Part shown: piece after piece, positions 9,930 to 18,262 of the stretch
Numbering within the stretch: the stretch's first letter is position 1
Layout: each line of letters begins with the position of its first letter
From: Methanobacterium sp964452085
GTDB lineage: Archaea; Methanobacteriota; Methanobacteria; Methanobacteriales; Methanobacteriaceae
Direction of reading: 5' to 3'
Assembly: GCA_964452085.1 (NCBI GenBank)
Contig: CAYVKL010000002.1
Coordinates: 248,001 to 312,000, forward strand
Length of the DNA: 64,000 bases
Notes under the pieces: generated by a model
Told to the model about the DNA's origin: nothing
The model's database searches: none
The model's input: the letters and a program-made list of their open reading frames with translations, nothing else
Program-made: the position numbers and the translations under genes

Positions 9930-11153
9930 TCATTTTGCCGAGATGGCCTCCTTTAAACTTTCAGTTATTTCTATAATCTTAAGCTGACCATTGCCGCCAA
10001 TAAATACATTCGGATATTTTTCTGAGCATCTAAGTGCAAATTCAACAACTTCTTCTACATTGCTCAGATAGACAACCTCGCCGAGATAATTTTCTTCTTT
10101 TAAAATATTGCTAGCATCTTCACAGGTATCATCAAGACCTGGGAAAATGGCCACTATCTTAGAATTTGTCTTTGAAACTTCCCTAAAAATTTCTAAACGG
10201 CAGATCTCTCCTTTACGGGGGGTTCCCAATATTATAACTGGAAATTCGGCTTCATCCAAAACAGCTGCTGTTGCATCAGCATTATCAGTTTTGCCAACAA
10301 CGATTTTTGAATGTTGAAGATCAATTATAGTGGACCTTCCAGGCAGAACACGGAATTTTTTAAGAGATTCTGCAATGGTTTCATTAGGTATTCCAATGAT
10401 TTCTGCAGTTTTAGCCGCCGCAGCTGCATTTTTACGGTTGAAATCTCCAAATAATTTCAATTTATAAGGACTTTTGGTGAAGAAATAAGATTCATTGGCC
10501 CCCTCACCCAATTGTTTAAATTTCTCACTTTCATGGTTTAAAACAATTTTCTTTCCTTTTATGAAATTTTCCAGGGATTTAAGGTAGTTTTCCATAGACT
10601 GATGAACTTCAAGATGATCTCTACCTATATTTGTAATCACCACAATATCAAAGTCAAAAGTGTGGCTGCAGAAATCAAGAGTCATATCGCAGACTTCAAC
10701 CAGTAGGATGTCATATTCTGCAGATGCTGCTTCTAAGATGACTTCAGTGTAACCCCTGAAACCACCTCCTGCATTTCCACCAGTAAGAACTTTGAAACCT
10801 GCATTTTCCAGTATATCTGCAAGCATCATGGTTGTAGTAGTTTTTCCATTGGTGCCAGTAATTCCTATGGTAAATAATGGTTTAATTGGCGTTAAAATAT
10901 CAGATAAGAGTTTATTATTGGATTTAAATTTTTGAAATGCTCTATGATTCCACAAACCAGGGCTTATAACCACTGCGTCAGCATTTTCAATTTTATTAAA
11001 ATCATGAAATCCCAGATCAACATCTAAGTTTTCACTAGGATTTAATTGAATTTCATTATTAATATCAGAAGCATAAACTTCATAACCGTGATTTAAAAGG
11101 GATTTAACGGCATCAATGCCTTCTACACCCAGCCCAACCACAGCAACCTTCAT
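9930..11153 (-). CDS. Mur ligase family protein (MurD-like, pseudomurein-type)
   Basis: About 407 residues from the ATG at 11153 (MKVAVVGLGVEG); a TTG four codons upstream is possible. It has an N-terminal Rossmann-like domain with GLGVEGIDAVKSL, a central ATPase domain with the P-loop TIGITGTNGKTTTT, the metal/catalytic region (VEVCDMTLDF), NIGRDHLEVH, and a C-terminal ligase domain (GRSTIID, KTDNADATAAVLDEA). Bacterial homologues add amino acids to UDP-muramyl precursors; in pseudomurein methanogens such homologues are thought to build the UDP-peptide. This copy lies 44 kb from the other two Mur ligases and is linked to a surface protein instead. Confidence 0.88.
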   Translation of the reverse strand: MKVAVVGLGVEGIDAVKSLLNHGYEVYASDINNEIQLNPSENLDVDLGFHDFNKIENADAVVISPGLWNHRAFQKFKSNNKLLSDILTPIKPLFTIGITGTNGKTTTTMMLADILENAGFKVLTGGNAGGGFRGYTEVILEAASAEYDILLVEVCDMTLDFCSHTFDFDIVVITNIGRDHLEVHQSMENYLKSLENFIKGKKIVLNHESEKFKQLGEGANESYFFTKSPYKLKLFGDFNRKNAAAAAKTAEIIGIPNETIAESLKKFRVLPGRSTIIDLQHSKIVVGKTDNADATAAVLDEAEFPVIILGTPRKGEICRLEIFREVSKTNSKIVAIFPGLDDTCEDASNILKEENYLGEVVYLSNVEEVVEFALRCSEKYPNVFIGGNGQLKIIEITESLKEAISAK

Positions 11154-11165
11154 TCTAACTACCAA

Positions 11166-11610
11166 TAATCTTGTTTCTAAACAGCATCATTTCATATATG
11201 TCTTAAGATTATGTTGATAATTTACATATATAACTCTAACCCATATATCTCCTTCATTGTTCAATAACGATTTTAAGGAAATATTTGGTCATTTGAGCCC
11301 TATTATTATCTCATATTTATAATTTAATCGTTCTTTGTTCATAATATTCAAAATAATAATTTCAGAAATGAAAAATTCTAGGGGATATGTGTTAAGGGGT
11401 TACCGTTAATATAAAGTAAATTAGGAACTTAATCGTAAATTATAAACTGCATTCTTTTAAGTAACATTTCCCATAATCATATATCAATATCAAACAAATA
11501 TCATCAAACCATAATTGAATAACTAAAAATAGCAATTAAGATTTATTTATTGGAATACATTTAATAGAATAACCTATTTAATATTTTATTTAAGAATTAC
11601 CTATATAACC
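11166..11610. other. Long AT-rich intergenic region between a Mur ligase and hypD
   Basis: About 445 bases between divergent genes, with no open frame or RNA gene that I can recognise. It should hold both promoters; an A/T-rich TATA-like stretch (ATTTAATATTTTATTTAAG, about 11578-11595) precedes hypD. A small G-rich patch (AGGGGATATGTGTTAAGGGG, about 11380) stands out but forms no obvious strong stem. Confidence 0.5.
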
Positions 11611-11621
11611 AGGTGGCAATC

Positions 11622-12689
11622 ATGAATACAATTAAAGAGCTCTCACAAGAAATTGTCAAACGCATAGAAAACATCTCTCAACCAGTAAAGATAATGCATG
11701 TCTGCGGATCACACGAACACACCATAATGCAACATGGAATAAGAACTCTTTTACCCAAAGAGGTGGAAGTAGTGGCAGGACCCGGATGTCCGGTCTGTTG
11801 TGTTCCAGCAAGGGAAGTAGAAGAATGTCTTGATTTAGCCAGACAAGGTGTAACCATAGCAACCTTTGGGGACATGTTACGGGTTCCTGGTGGAACCGGT
11901 ACTCTGGCTGATGCTAAAGCAGATGGTGCTGATGTTAGAATTGTTTATGGGGTAAATAACGCCGTTGAAATTGCTCAAAAAATAGATAATGAAGTAGTTT
12001 TTATGGCAGCTGGTTTTGAAACAACTGCACCAACAACAGCCGCAGAAATTGTCTCTAATCCGCCAGATAACTTTTCAGTTTTATCCTGTCACAGATTAAT
12101 ACCTCCGGCCTTGAAATTCCTCATAGAATCTGGAGAAGTTAATCTAAATGCCTTAATAGAACCGGGGCATGTTTCTACAATCATAGGAACCAAACCATAT
12201 GAATTGTTTTCAGAAAAATACGGTATTCCGCAAGTGGTTACTGGCTTTAATCCTATGGATGTGCTTATAGCAGTTTATATGATTCTCAAACAATTAAATG
12301 AGGGTCAAGCCAAAGTTCAAAATGAATACAAACGTGCCGTTAGGGAAGAAGGAAATTTGAAAGCCCAGAAATTACTAGAAGAAGTATTTTATATCACAAC
12401 TAAGGAGTGGAGAGGATTCCCACCTATACCTGATTCTGTAATGGAAATTAGGGATGAATTCAGTGATGTGAATGCCAGGGAGAAATTCGAAATTGAGATA
12501 GGAGAAACTCCGGAAGTGGTTACTGGATGCATATGTGGGCCTATATTAAGGGGAGTGGCTCGACCTGAAGACTGTAAATTATTCAAGGAAGAATGCAACC
12601 CCACCAATCCAGTGGGTGCATGTATGGTAAGTAAAGAAGGAACCTGTAATATTGCCTATCGTTATGGGTCCTTCTTGGATGAGGATTAA
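11622..12689 (+). CDS. hypD: Hydrogenase maturation protein HypD
   Basis: HypD forms the scaffold with HypC on which the Fe(CN)2CO group of [NiFe] hydrogenases is assembled. 355 residues from ATG 11622, which has AGGTGG five bases upstream (an upstream GTG overlaps that site). Family signatures present: HVCGSHEHT (C28), GPGCPVCC (C56, C59, C60), GFETTAPT, SCHRLIPP, EPGHVS, and the C-terminal CICGPILRG plus later cysteines that bind the 4Fe-4S cluster. It stands alone on its strand after a long upstream gap. hycI and nikR at the other end of the window serve the same hydrogenase system. Confidence 0.97.
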   Translation: MNTIKELSQEIVKRIENISQPVKIMHVCGSHEHTIMQHGIRTLLPKEVEVVAGPGCPVCCVPAREVEECLDLARQGVTIATFGDMLRVPGGTGTLADAKADGADVRIVYGVNNAVEIAQKIDNEVVFMAAGFETTAPTTAAEIVSNPPDNFSVLSCHRLIPPALKFLIESGEVNLNALIEPGHVSTIIGTKPYELFSEKYGIPQVVTGFNPMDVLIAVYMILKQLNEGQAKVQNEYKRAVREEGNLKAQKLLEEVFYITTKEWRGFPPIPDSVMEIRDEFSDVNAREKFEIEIGETPEVVTGCICGPILRGVARPEDCKLFKEECNPTNPVGACMVSKEGTCNIAYRYGSFLDED

Positions 12690-12848
12690 TAATCTTAATT
12701 AATCCCATCTTAACACATATCTTAATCCATATCCAATTTAACATTTAAAATCCACCCCAATATTGCATTAAATAATTAACTCAAACCATAATCTTACTTT
12801 ACAAATGCTATATTCAATCCATATATTCACTCATCCACAGGTGATTCA

Positions 12849-13514
12849 TTGATAAAGGCCATAGCAATCGATGTAGATGGCACAATAACCGATAAATATA
12901 GGCGATTGTGTTCAAGTTCTCTTGAAGCAATAAAGTATGCTGAAAATCTTGGAATTCCAGTGATTATAGTCACTGGCAATCTCCTTGCTTTTACTAAATT
13001 TATTTCCATGCTTTTGGGAACAACAGGGGGATTGGTTGCTGAGAACGGTGGAGTTATTCAGTGTGGTGGTGAAGAAATTGTGTTGGGTGATATCAGAAAG
13101 AGCCAGGAAGCTTATGATTTTCTGAAAACAAAATTTCCAGTGAAGAAAGTTGAGTATTCTTTGGAAAGGGTTTCTGAAATTGCCCTTTATCGGAATGTGC
13201 CTTCAAATTTGATAAAAGATGCTTTGAAAAACTTTGATGTGGAAATATATGATTCAGGGTTTGCTGTGCACATTACAGACCCTAAAGTAAATAAGGGGTC
13301 ATCTTTGATTAAAATACTTCAAGCCAACGGTATTAGCAGTAAAGAAGTCCTGGCAGTGGGTGACAGTGAAAATGACCTGGATTTTCTTAAAGTAGTGGGT
13401 GTGAAGGTAGCAGTGGCCAACGCAGACCCTAAACTTAAGGATATTGCAGATTATGTCACTGAAAAACCCTATGGGGATGGAGTTAAAGAGGCATTAGAGA
13501 GGTTTTTACCATGA
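12849..13514 (+). CDS. Archaeal phosphoglycolate phosphatase (HAD family)
   Basis: 221 residues, TTG start with AGGTGAT just upstream. HAD motifs: DVDGTIT with the nucleophile Asp near residue 8, VTGN (motif II), a C2-type cap domain in the middle (LLGTTGGLVAENGG, SGFAVHITDP), Lys in VNKGSSL and GDSENDLDFL (motif IV). This matches the archaeal PGPase/sucrose-phosphatase-like branch that removes phosphoglycolate. It overlaps the next gene by four bases (ATGA), so it is translated together with the PmbA-like protease. Confidence 0.88.
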   Translation: MIKAIAIDVDGTITDKYRRLCSSSLEAIKYAENLGIPVIIVTGNLLAFTKFISMLLGTTGGLVAENGGVIQCGGEEIVLGDIRKSQEAYDFLKTKFPVKKVEYSLERVSEIALYRNVPSNLIKDALKNFDVEIYDSGFAVHITDPKVNKGSSLIKILQANGISSKEVLAVGDSENDLDFLKVVGVKVAVANADPKLKDIADYVTEKPYGDGVKEALERFLP

Positions 13515-14815
13515 ATGAAGATTTAGCTAAATTAACTTTGGATTATGCTTTAAAAAATGCAGATCACGCGGAAGTATACCTTGAAATTACTGAAAGTGTG
13601 GATGCCACCATACAGAATGATCAAGTGGACTTTGCCAAAGAAGCATACTCTAGGGGAGTAGGTATTAGAGTTATCCATAATGATAGAATGGGCTTTGCTT
13701 ATACAACCGAAACTGATATGTTACATGAAACTGTTGATAAGGCCATTTCAAATGCTAATGCTAATTTAGCTGATGAAAATTTTTCTTTTGCATCGAAATC
13801 AGAATATGGTAACGTCAAGGGAGTTCATGATAATAAAATTGAGAATATGGAGTTGGGAGATACCATTGAATTAGGCAAGTCCATGATTGGCACAGTTCTG
13901 GAAAACAAGTGCCAACCCACCTCTGGCGGAGTTTCAACCGGTTGTTCCAAAACTTTGATAGCAAATTCAGATGGGGCTTGGTGTGAAGATATGGCCACCT
14001 ACATTTCTGGTTTTATTGCAGTGAATGTCCCAGATGGGGAAGGGGTTTCAACAGCCAGTGAATCAGATTCATCCCGGAAATTAAACATAGATCCAGAAAA
14101 AATAGCCAATAAAGCATGTGAAATTGCCCTAAATTCAAGAGGTGGTGAACATGTGAAAACCGGGGACATGAAGGTCATTCTGGATTATCATGCCGCATCA
14201 GGACTTCTTTCAACCTTTTCCCAGGCCATAAGTGGGGATAATGTTCAAAGGGGCAGGTCAATTTATGCGGATAAGATTGATCAAGAAACATGCTCTCCTT
14301 CACTGAGCATATATGATGATGGCACTATCTCTGGAGGTCTTAATTCTTCTCATGGAGATGGTGAAGGAACACCCAGTCAGAAAACGGTGATTGTTGAAAA
14401 TGGTGTTCTTAGAAACTTCCTCTATGACATACATACAGCTAACAAGGGAAATACTAGTGGCACTGGTAATGGGATGCGTTCTTCATTCAATGACATGCCA
14501 TCAGTAGGTCTTTCTAACCTTGTTCTCGACTTTTCTGAGTTTGAGAGCATTTCTGATGTTAAGGAAGGAATTTTAGTCACCGATGTTTTGGGTGCTCACA
14601 CTGCCAACCCTATTTCTGGAGATTTTTCAGTGGAGGCTATGAATGCATTCAAAATCGAGAAAGGAGAGATTCTTAACCCAATTAAAAAGGCCATGCTTTC
14701 GGGTAACATTTTTTCCATATTGAAAGATGTTAAAGCAGCTTCCCATAAAACTCGCCAGTTAGGCCCTTTTATTGTACCCCCAATTACTGTTTCCAGTTTA
14801 AGGGTAGTTGGTTGA
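13511..14815 (+). CDS. PmbA/TldE-like metalloprotease homologue
   Basis: 434 residues of the TldD/PmbA family: the N-terminal HAEVYLEITES and GVGIRVIHNDRMGFAYTT segments, and the C-terminal GLLSTFSQAISGDNVQRGRS, DDGTISGG and FLYDIHTANKG regions. I see no HExxxH zinc motif of the TldD subunit, so this is the PmbA/TldE-type partner. In bacteria the pair processes small peptides such as microcin precursors and CcdA; the archaeal substrate is unknown. No TldD gene is adjacent. It overlaps the phosphatase gene by four bases and its end touches the radical SAM gene. Confidence 0.85.
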   Translation: MNEDLAKLTLDYALKNADHAEVYLEITESVDATIQNDQVDFAKEAYSRGVGIRVIHNDRMGFAYTTETDMLHETVDKAISNANANLADENFSFASKSEYGNVKGVHDNKIENMELGDTIELGKSMIGTVLENKCQPTSGGVSTGCSKTLIANSDGAWCEDMATYISGFIAVNVPDGEGVSTASESDSSRKLNIDPEKIANKACEIALNSRGGEHVKTGDMKVILDYHAASGLLSTFSQAISGDNVQRGRSIYADKIDQETCSPSLSIYDDGTISGGLNSSHGDGEGTPSQKTVIVENGVLRNFLYDIHTANKGNTSGTGNGMRSSFNDMPSVGLSNLVLDFSEFESISDVKEGILVTDVLGAHTANPISGDFSVEAMNAFKIEKGEILNPIKKAMLSGNIFSILKDVKAASHKTRQLGPFIVPPITVSSLRVVG

Positions 14816-14856
14816 AACTTCTATTTTTTACTGTAATTATTGTGGAGGGGATTAAC

Positions 14857-15921
14857 TTGGAACAAACTAACAAGAACTTAATAAATCCCCTTACTAATTA
14901 TTTGGCCGTAAGGGCTAACAAGCAGTTGTCTAAGGTTAAAGTTGCCTCTATTATTGAAGCAGAAAATATTGAAGATGATGATTCGCTGTGGTTGGATCAT
15001 GAACGTCTGCGAAAGGATTTTAAAAGAGTTTATGCCAGAATTTCAACTTTTACACCTCAATTAAACTTAAATAATAATGGTTTTAATCAGTCTAAACCAT
15101 TTTTCTCATATCTAGATCTTAAAGTTAAAATCGCAAAAAGAATATTCAAACATTGTAATTTCTGTGAAAAGGCCTGTGGGGTAGATAGAAGATATGAAAT
15201 GGGCAAATGCAATGTGAAAGCTCCCCGTATATCTTCAGAATTCTTGCATGTTGGTGAAGAACCCCAACTGGTTCCCAGTCACACTATTTTCTTTGCAGGA
15301 TGTAATTTTAGCTGTGTTTACTGTCAGAATTGGGATATAAGTCAAAATTCAGATAGGGGGATGGTTTTAAGTGAGAAAGACCTTGCTCTGATCATTGAAA
15401 ATCGAAGAAAGCAGGGTTCCCTCAATGTAAATTTTGTAGGTGGCGATCCCACTCCTCATCTTCTCTATATTTTCATTACCATGCAAAATGTGAGAGAAAA
15501 TATTCCTGTGGTATGGAACAGTAATATGTATCTATCCATACAGGCCATGCACCTTTTAGATGGGTTTGTTGATCTTTACTTAACGGATTTTAAGTATGGT
15601 AATAATGAATGTGCCCTGCGCCTTTCCGGTGCTCAAAATTATATGGATGTGGTGGGTAGAAATCATAAGATGGCACTTCAAGCAGGGGATATGATTATCA
15701 GGCATTTGGTTCTTCCTAATCATATTGAGTGTTGTTCAAAACCTTTACTAAAATGGATATCTGAAAATTTAGGGCTTGATGTGGTTTTGAACATTATGGG
15801 CCAGTATCATCCTGTTTATAAGGCGCATGAACACGAAGAAATATCACAACTTCCTATTTCCAGTGAAATACGGCAAGTGGTTGGATATGCTAAGGATTTA
15901 GGGTTTAAAAATATGATTTAA
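14857..15921 (+). CDS. Radical SAM protein, pyruvate-formate-lyase-activase-like
   Basis: 354 residues if started at TTG 14857, which has GGAGGGG six bases upstream; the more upstream TTG at 14812 lies in the previous gene's tail and lacks a ribosome binding site. The cluster motif is CNFSCVYCQNW (CxxxCxYC), preceded by a cysteine-rich region (CNFCEKACGVDRR and GKCNV) that may bind another metal or cluster. VGGDPTPH corresponds to the SAM-binding GGEP-like motif. The arrangement resembles the COG1313 group of uncharacterised activating-enzyme-like radical SAM proteins. The substrate is unknown; the run phosphatase-PmbA-radical SAM is tightly spaced. Confidence 0.85.
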   Translation: MEQTNKNLINPLTNYLAVRANKQLSKVKVASIIEAENIEDDDSLWLDHERLRKDFKRVYARISTFTPQLNLNNNGFNQSKPFFSYLDLKVKIAKRIFKHCNFCEKACGVDRRYEMGKCNVKAPRISSEFLHVGEEPQLVPSHTIFFAGCNFSCVYCQNWDISQNSDRGMVLSEKDLALIIENRRKQGSLNVNFVGGDPTPHLLYIFITMQNVRENIPVVWNSNMYLSIQAMHLLDGFVDLYLTDFKYGNNECALRLSGAQNYMDVVGRNHKMALQAGDMIIRHLVLPNHIECCSKPLLKWISENLGLDVVLNIMGQYHPVYKAHEHEEISQLPISSEIRQVVGYAKDLGFKNMI

Positions 15922-16034
15922 TTTTATTTAGATAAATTAGGCTTTTAGAAGAATATAAAACATAATTCAAAAGATAAAAATATTTTTTACCAGAGAAAAT
16001 ACATACTTCAGTAAAGAATTAGTGGTGATGATTT

Positions 16035-16262
16035 ATGGAAAAAGATAAACCTGATTTGGCTCGTGAAATTTACAATGATATTAAAAGGGATTATGGTGAG
16101 GTGGAGAAAGTAGTGATGGAAGATGAGGATGAAACTGTTTTCTCTATCTATGCTGATGATGAGCTCCTGTGGAAAATATTTGAAGACTGGATGGAGGAAG
16201 TTACCAGCATTGAATTTAATGCAGGGGCAAATGAAGCTCATTTTCTACGAGTCACCCCATAA
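16035..16262 (+). CDS. Small acidic conserved-looking protein
   Basis: 75 residues, ATG behind GGTGATG. It is rich in Glu and Asp and contains VMEDEDETVFSIYADDELLW and a C-terminal AHFLRVTP. No known domain or membrane segment is recognised. A good ribosome binding site, strongly coding amino-acid use and isolation between convergent neighbours support a real gene. Function unknown. Confidence 0.65.
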   Translation: MEKDKPDLAREIYNDIKRDYGEVEKVVMEDEDETVFSIYADDELLWKIFEDWMEEVTSIEFNAGANEAHFLRVTP

Positions 16263-16319
16263 ATCCTAATTTATTTTTAATTAATTATTTTTAAATTCCT
16301 TATTTTGAACTTCGATATT

Positions 16320-17063
16320 TTATAGATTTTTTATAAATTGCAGTATGGCATTGATAGTTTGTTGTTGTTGTTCTTCTCGGGTTATGGTGCTGTTGTTATC
16401 TCCGGCCTGAACTCCGTAATTACCATTGTTGTAGTGATTACCACCTTCAATGGTGATAAATGTAGTATTAGCCGGAAATTTATTTAGATTTCCAGAAATA
16501 TCTTCTGTTGTAGTCAGATTATCTAGAGATCCTCTAATGGATAACGCTTTAAATGTTGCATTAGATGCATTTGATGAGGGATAAGCAGCTAGATAGACTA
16601 CACCTTTTATTTTATCCTGATGCTTCACAGCATAGTCTGATGCAAAAACACCACCCAGGGAATGACCTGCAATTACCCATGAACTTATTTCCGGATGACT
16701 TTTGATCACATCATCTGCTTTGTCAGCTCCAAAAATGGCAAGATTAAATGGCATTTTCACTATTATAGTGGTATAACCATTCGATGCTAATTTTGAAGCT
16801 ATTACAGAATATGCTTCGGGTTGAACTTTTCCCCCGGGATAATATATTATGCCTGTGGTGCTTTTATTACCTGTGGGGGTGAATGTGATTGAATCCGCTG
16901 TATTATTTACAGTGTAAGAGTCTGTTGAATTAAGAGCAGCCATTGCAGTAGCATCAGCATGATAATAATCAGAAACATAATATGTAAAAGCACCCACAAC
17001 TATTAAAATAATTGCTAAAAGTGTTATAAGGATTATTTTCTTCTTAGATTGCATTATATTCAT
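16320..17063 (-). CDS. Membrane-anchored alpha/beta hydrolase
   Basis: 247 residues. An N-terminal hydrophobic segment (about 9-29) is followed by an exported alpha/beta hydrolase domain with GHSLGG (nucleophile Ser near 124), an Asp candidate in the RGSLDNLTT region and a late GGNHYNNG that supplies the catalytic His. The oxyanion region is IIYYPGGKVQPEAY. This looks like the small dienelactone-hydrolase-type family often annotated simply as alpha/beta hydrolase. It lies 132 bases downstream of the heliorhodopsin gene on the same strand, so cotranscription is possible. The substrate is unknown. Confidence 0.82.
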   Translation of the reverse strand: MNIMQSKKKIILITLLAIILIVVGAFTYYVSDYYHADATAMAALNSTDSYTVNNTADSITFTPTGNKSTTGIIYYPGGKVQPEAYSVIASKLASNGYTTIIVKMPFNLAIFGADKADDVIKSHPEISSWVIAGHSLGGVFASDYAVKHQDKIKGVVYLAAYPSSNASNATFKALSIRGSLDNLTTTEDISGNLNKFPANTTFITIEGGNHYNNGNYGVQAGDNNSTITREEQQQQTINAILQFIKNL

Positions 17064-17195
17064 TTAGTTGCCTTCTATAGTTTTTTTGAAGTATGTTTTT
17101 AGCTCTTATAAGGAATATGTTTGTTATAATTAAAAAAAAGAATTTGGATCTGGAATTTTATTTATATTCCAGATTCTCATTAATTCAATATCATT

Positions 17196-18017
17196 TTATG
17201 GTGCAAAAACACCTACAAATGCCAGCCAGGCCAGTGCAGTTTTTGCGATTAGGCTGAGTATGATATAAACTCGTTCACCATACAAATAGTCCTTCCATTT
17301 TCCAATACCTTTGTATTGTAGAACCATATTTATGGAGAAAGTATTGAACATGATGAAGTAAATTGCCAATATCGCATAAACGAACGTGGGAGGATTGGTA
17401 TCAGTGGATCCCAGTGCAGCAATAAAGTAAGCCGCCAATACTACCCATGGAACGAATCCCGCCAGACATCCAACTAGATAAGCAGACCAGTCTGTTGCTT
17501 TAGTGTAAAAGTTGATCTTTTCCATTAAAAGGCCGCACATTATCATCACGGCATTTAAAACAAAGATCATTACCAGTGACCATAAATCCCATACTCCTAC
17601 AAAGGTGGCAATTATCACCAGCATGATGGAACTGGAGAAGAAATATTCATACCATCGGTATGGGTTCATACCCTTCTTAAGGTTCTCGTTGTAATTTTTG
17701 TTTTTTACAAAGGCAATAGTGAAGTGAGCAATAGCTGAAATCAACAGAAATGAAGAAAGTATCACTCCCAGATAACCAACAGTAAATGCAACAGTGGGAT
17801 CTGGCAAGATCTGAGCTTCAAAAGGTCTAAAAGAAATTATATTAAATTTAAGATAAAACGTGTAGATATTCTGGGTCCAGGTTAGCCAGAAACCCAGTGC
17901 TAGCATAATTATTCCCTGTATCAAGTGCAAGGAACCTGCAGCAATGTTTAGTTTTCTCAACCCCTCAAAGGTAATAGGTGACTTTGCAATAAGTTCACGT
18001 CTAAGATCATTATCCAT
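17196..18017 (-). CDS. Heliorhodopsin (type-1-like inverted retinal protein)
   Basis: 273 residues from the ATG at 18017, which has GGGGGT six bases upstream; an ATG at 18023 abuts that site and is less likely. Seven hydrophobic segments fit TM helices at about 24-48, 75-104, 119-142, 145-166, 178-203, 209-234 and 247-270. Heliorhodopsin hallmarks are present: RWYEYFFSSS in helix 3 with the counterion-type Glu124; NMVLQYKGIGKWKDYL in helix 6 and the loop; GERVYIILSLIAKTALAW in helix 7 with the retinal-linking Lys259. Heliorhodopsins differ from other rhodopsins by inverted topology (N terminus inside) and have a slow photocycle; most are thought to be sensors or enzyme partners and not pumps. 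It is head to head with a SOUL-family gene and upstream of an anchored hydrolase. No retinal synthesis gene is nearby. Confidence 0.92.
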   Translation of the reverse strand: MDNDLRRELIAKSPITFEGLRKLNIAAGSLHLIQGIIMLALGFWLTWTQNIYTFYLKFNIISFRPFEAQILPDPTVAFTVGYLGVILSSFLLISAIAHFTIAFVKNKNYNENLKKGMNPYRWYEYFFSSSIMLVIIATFVGVWDLWSLVMIFVLNAVMIMCGLLMEKINFYTKATDWSAYLVGCLAGFVPWVVLAAYFIAALGSTDTNPPTFVYAILAIYFIMFNTFSINMVLQYKGIGKWKDYLYGERVYIILSLIAKTALAWLAFVGVFAP

Positions 18018-18099
18018 TATCATACCCCCTTTCTTGTATTATATTTGTTCGATAATGCTATTATATTATGTGGTTATCTAAAGGCCCATTAGAAAAAAA

Positions 18100-18117
18100 A
18101 TTAGATAGATATCTAAT
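18100..18117. promoter_or_regulatory. Perfect dyad in the heliorhodopsin/SOUL divergent promoter region
   Basis: ATTAGATA (18100-18107) and TATCTAAT (18110-18117) form a perfect 8-bp inverted repeat with a 2-base spacer. It lies about 83 bases upstream of the heliorhodopsin ATG and about 146 bases upstream of the SOUL start. A TATA-like stretch for the minus strand (ATAATATAAT, 18061-18070) is downstream of it, so it sits where an activator or repressor could bind. A further TATCTA half-site occurs at about 18075. Confidence 0.5.
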
Positions 18118-18262
18118 GATACTTATATCGATTTTTCATTAAAAATCAAAGGGGGTCCATGAAAATATAAGTATTGTTCTTTATTTTCACTGGAAAATGA
18201 TTTATGTAAGTTTTGAGAAAATAATAATCTAATTATCCTATCATAAGTGAGGGGGGATTAAA

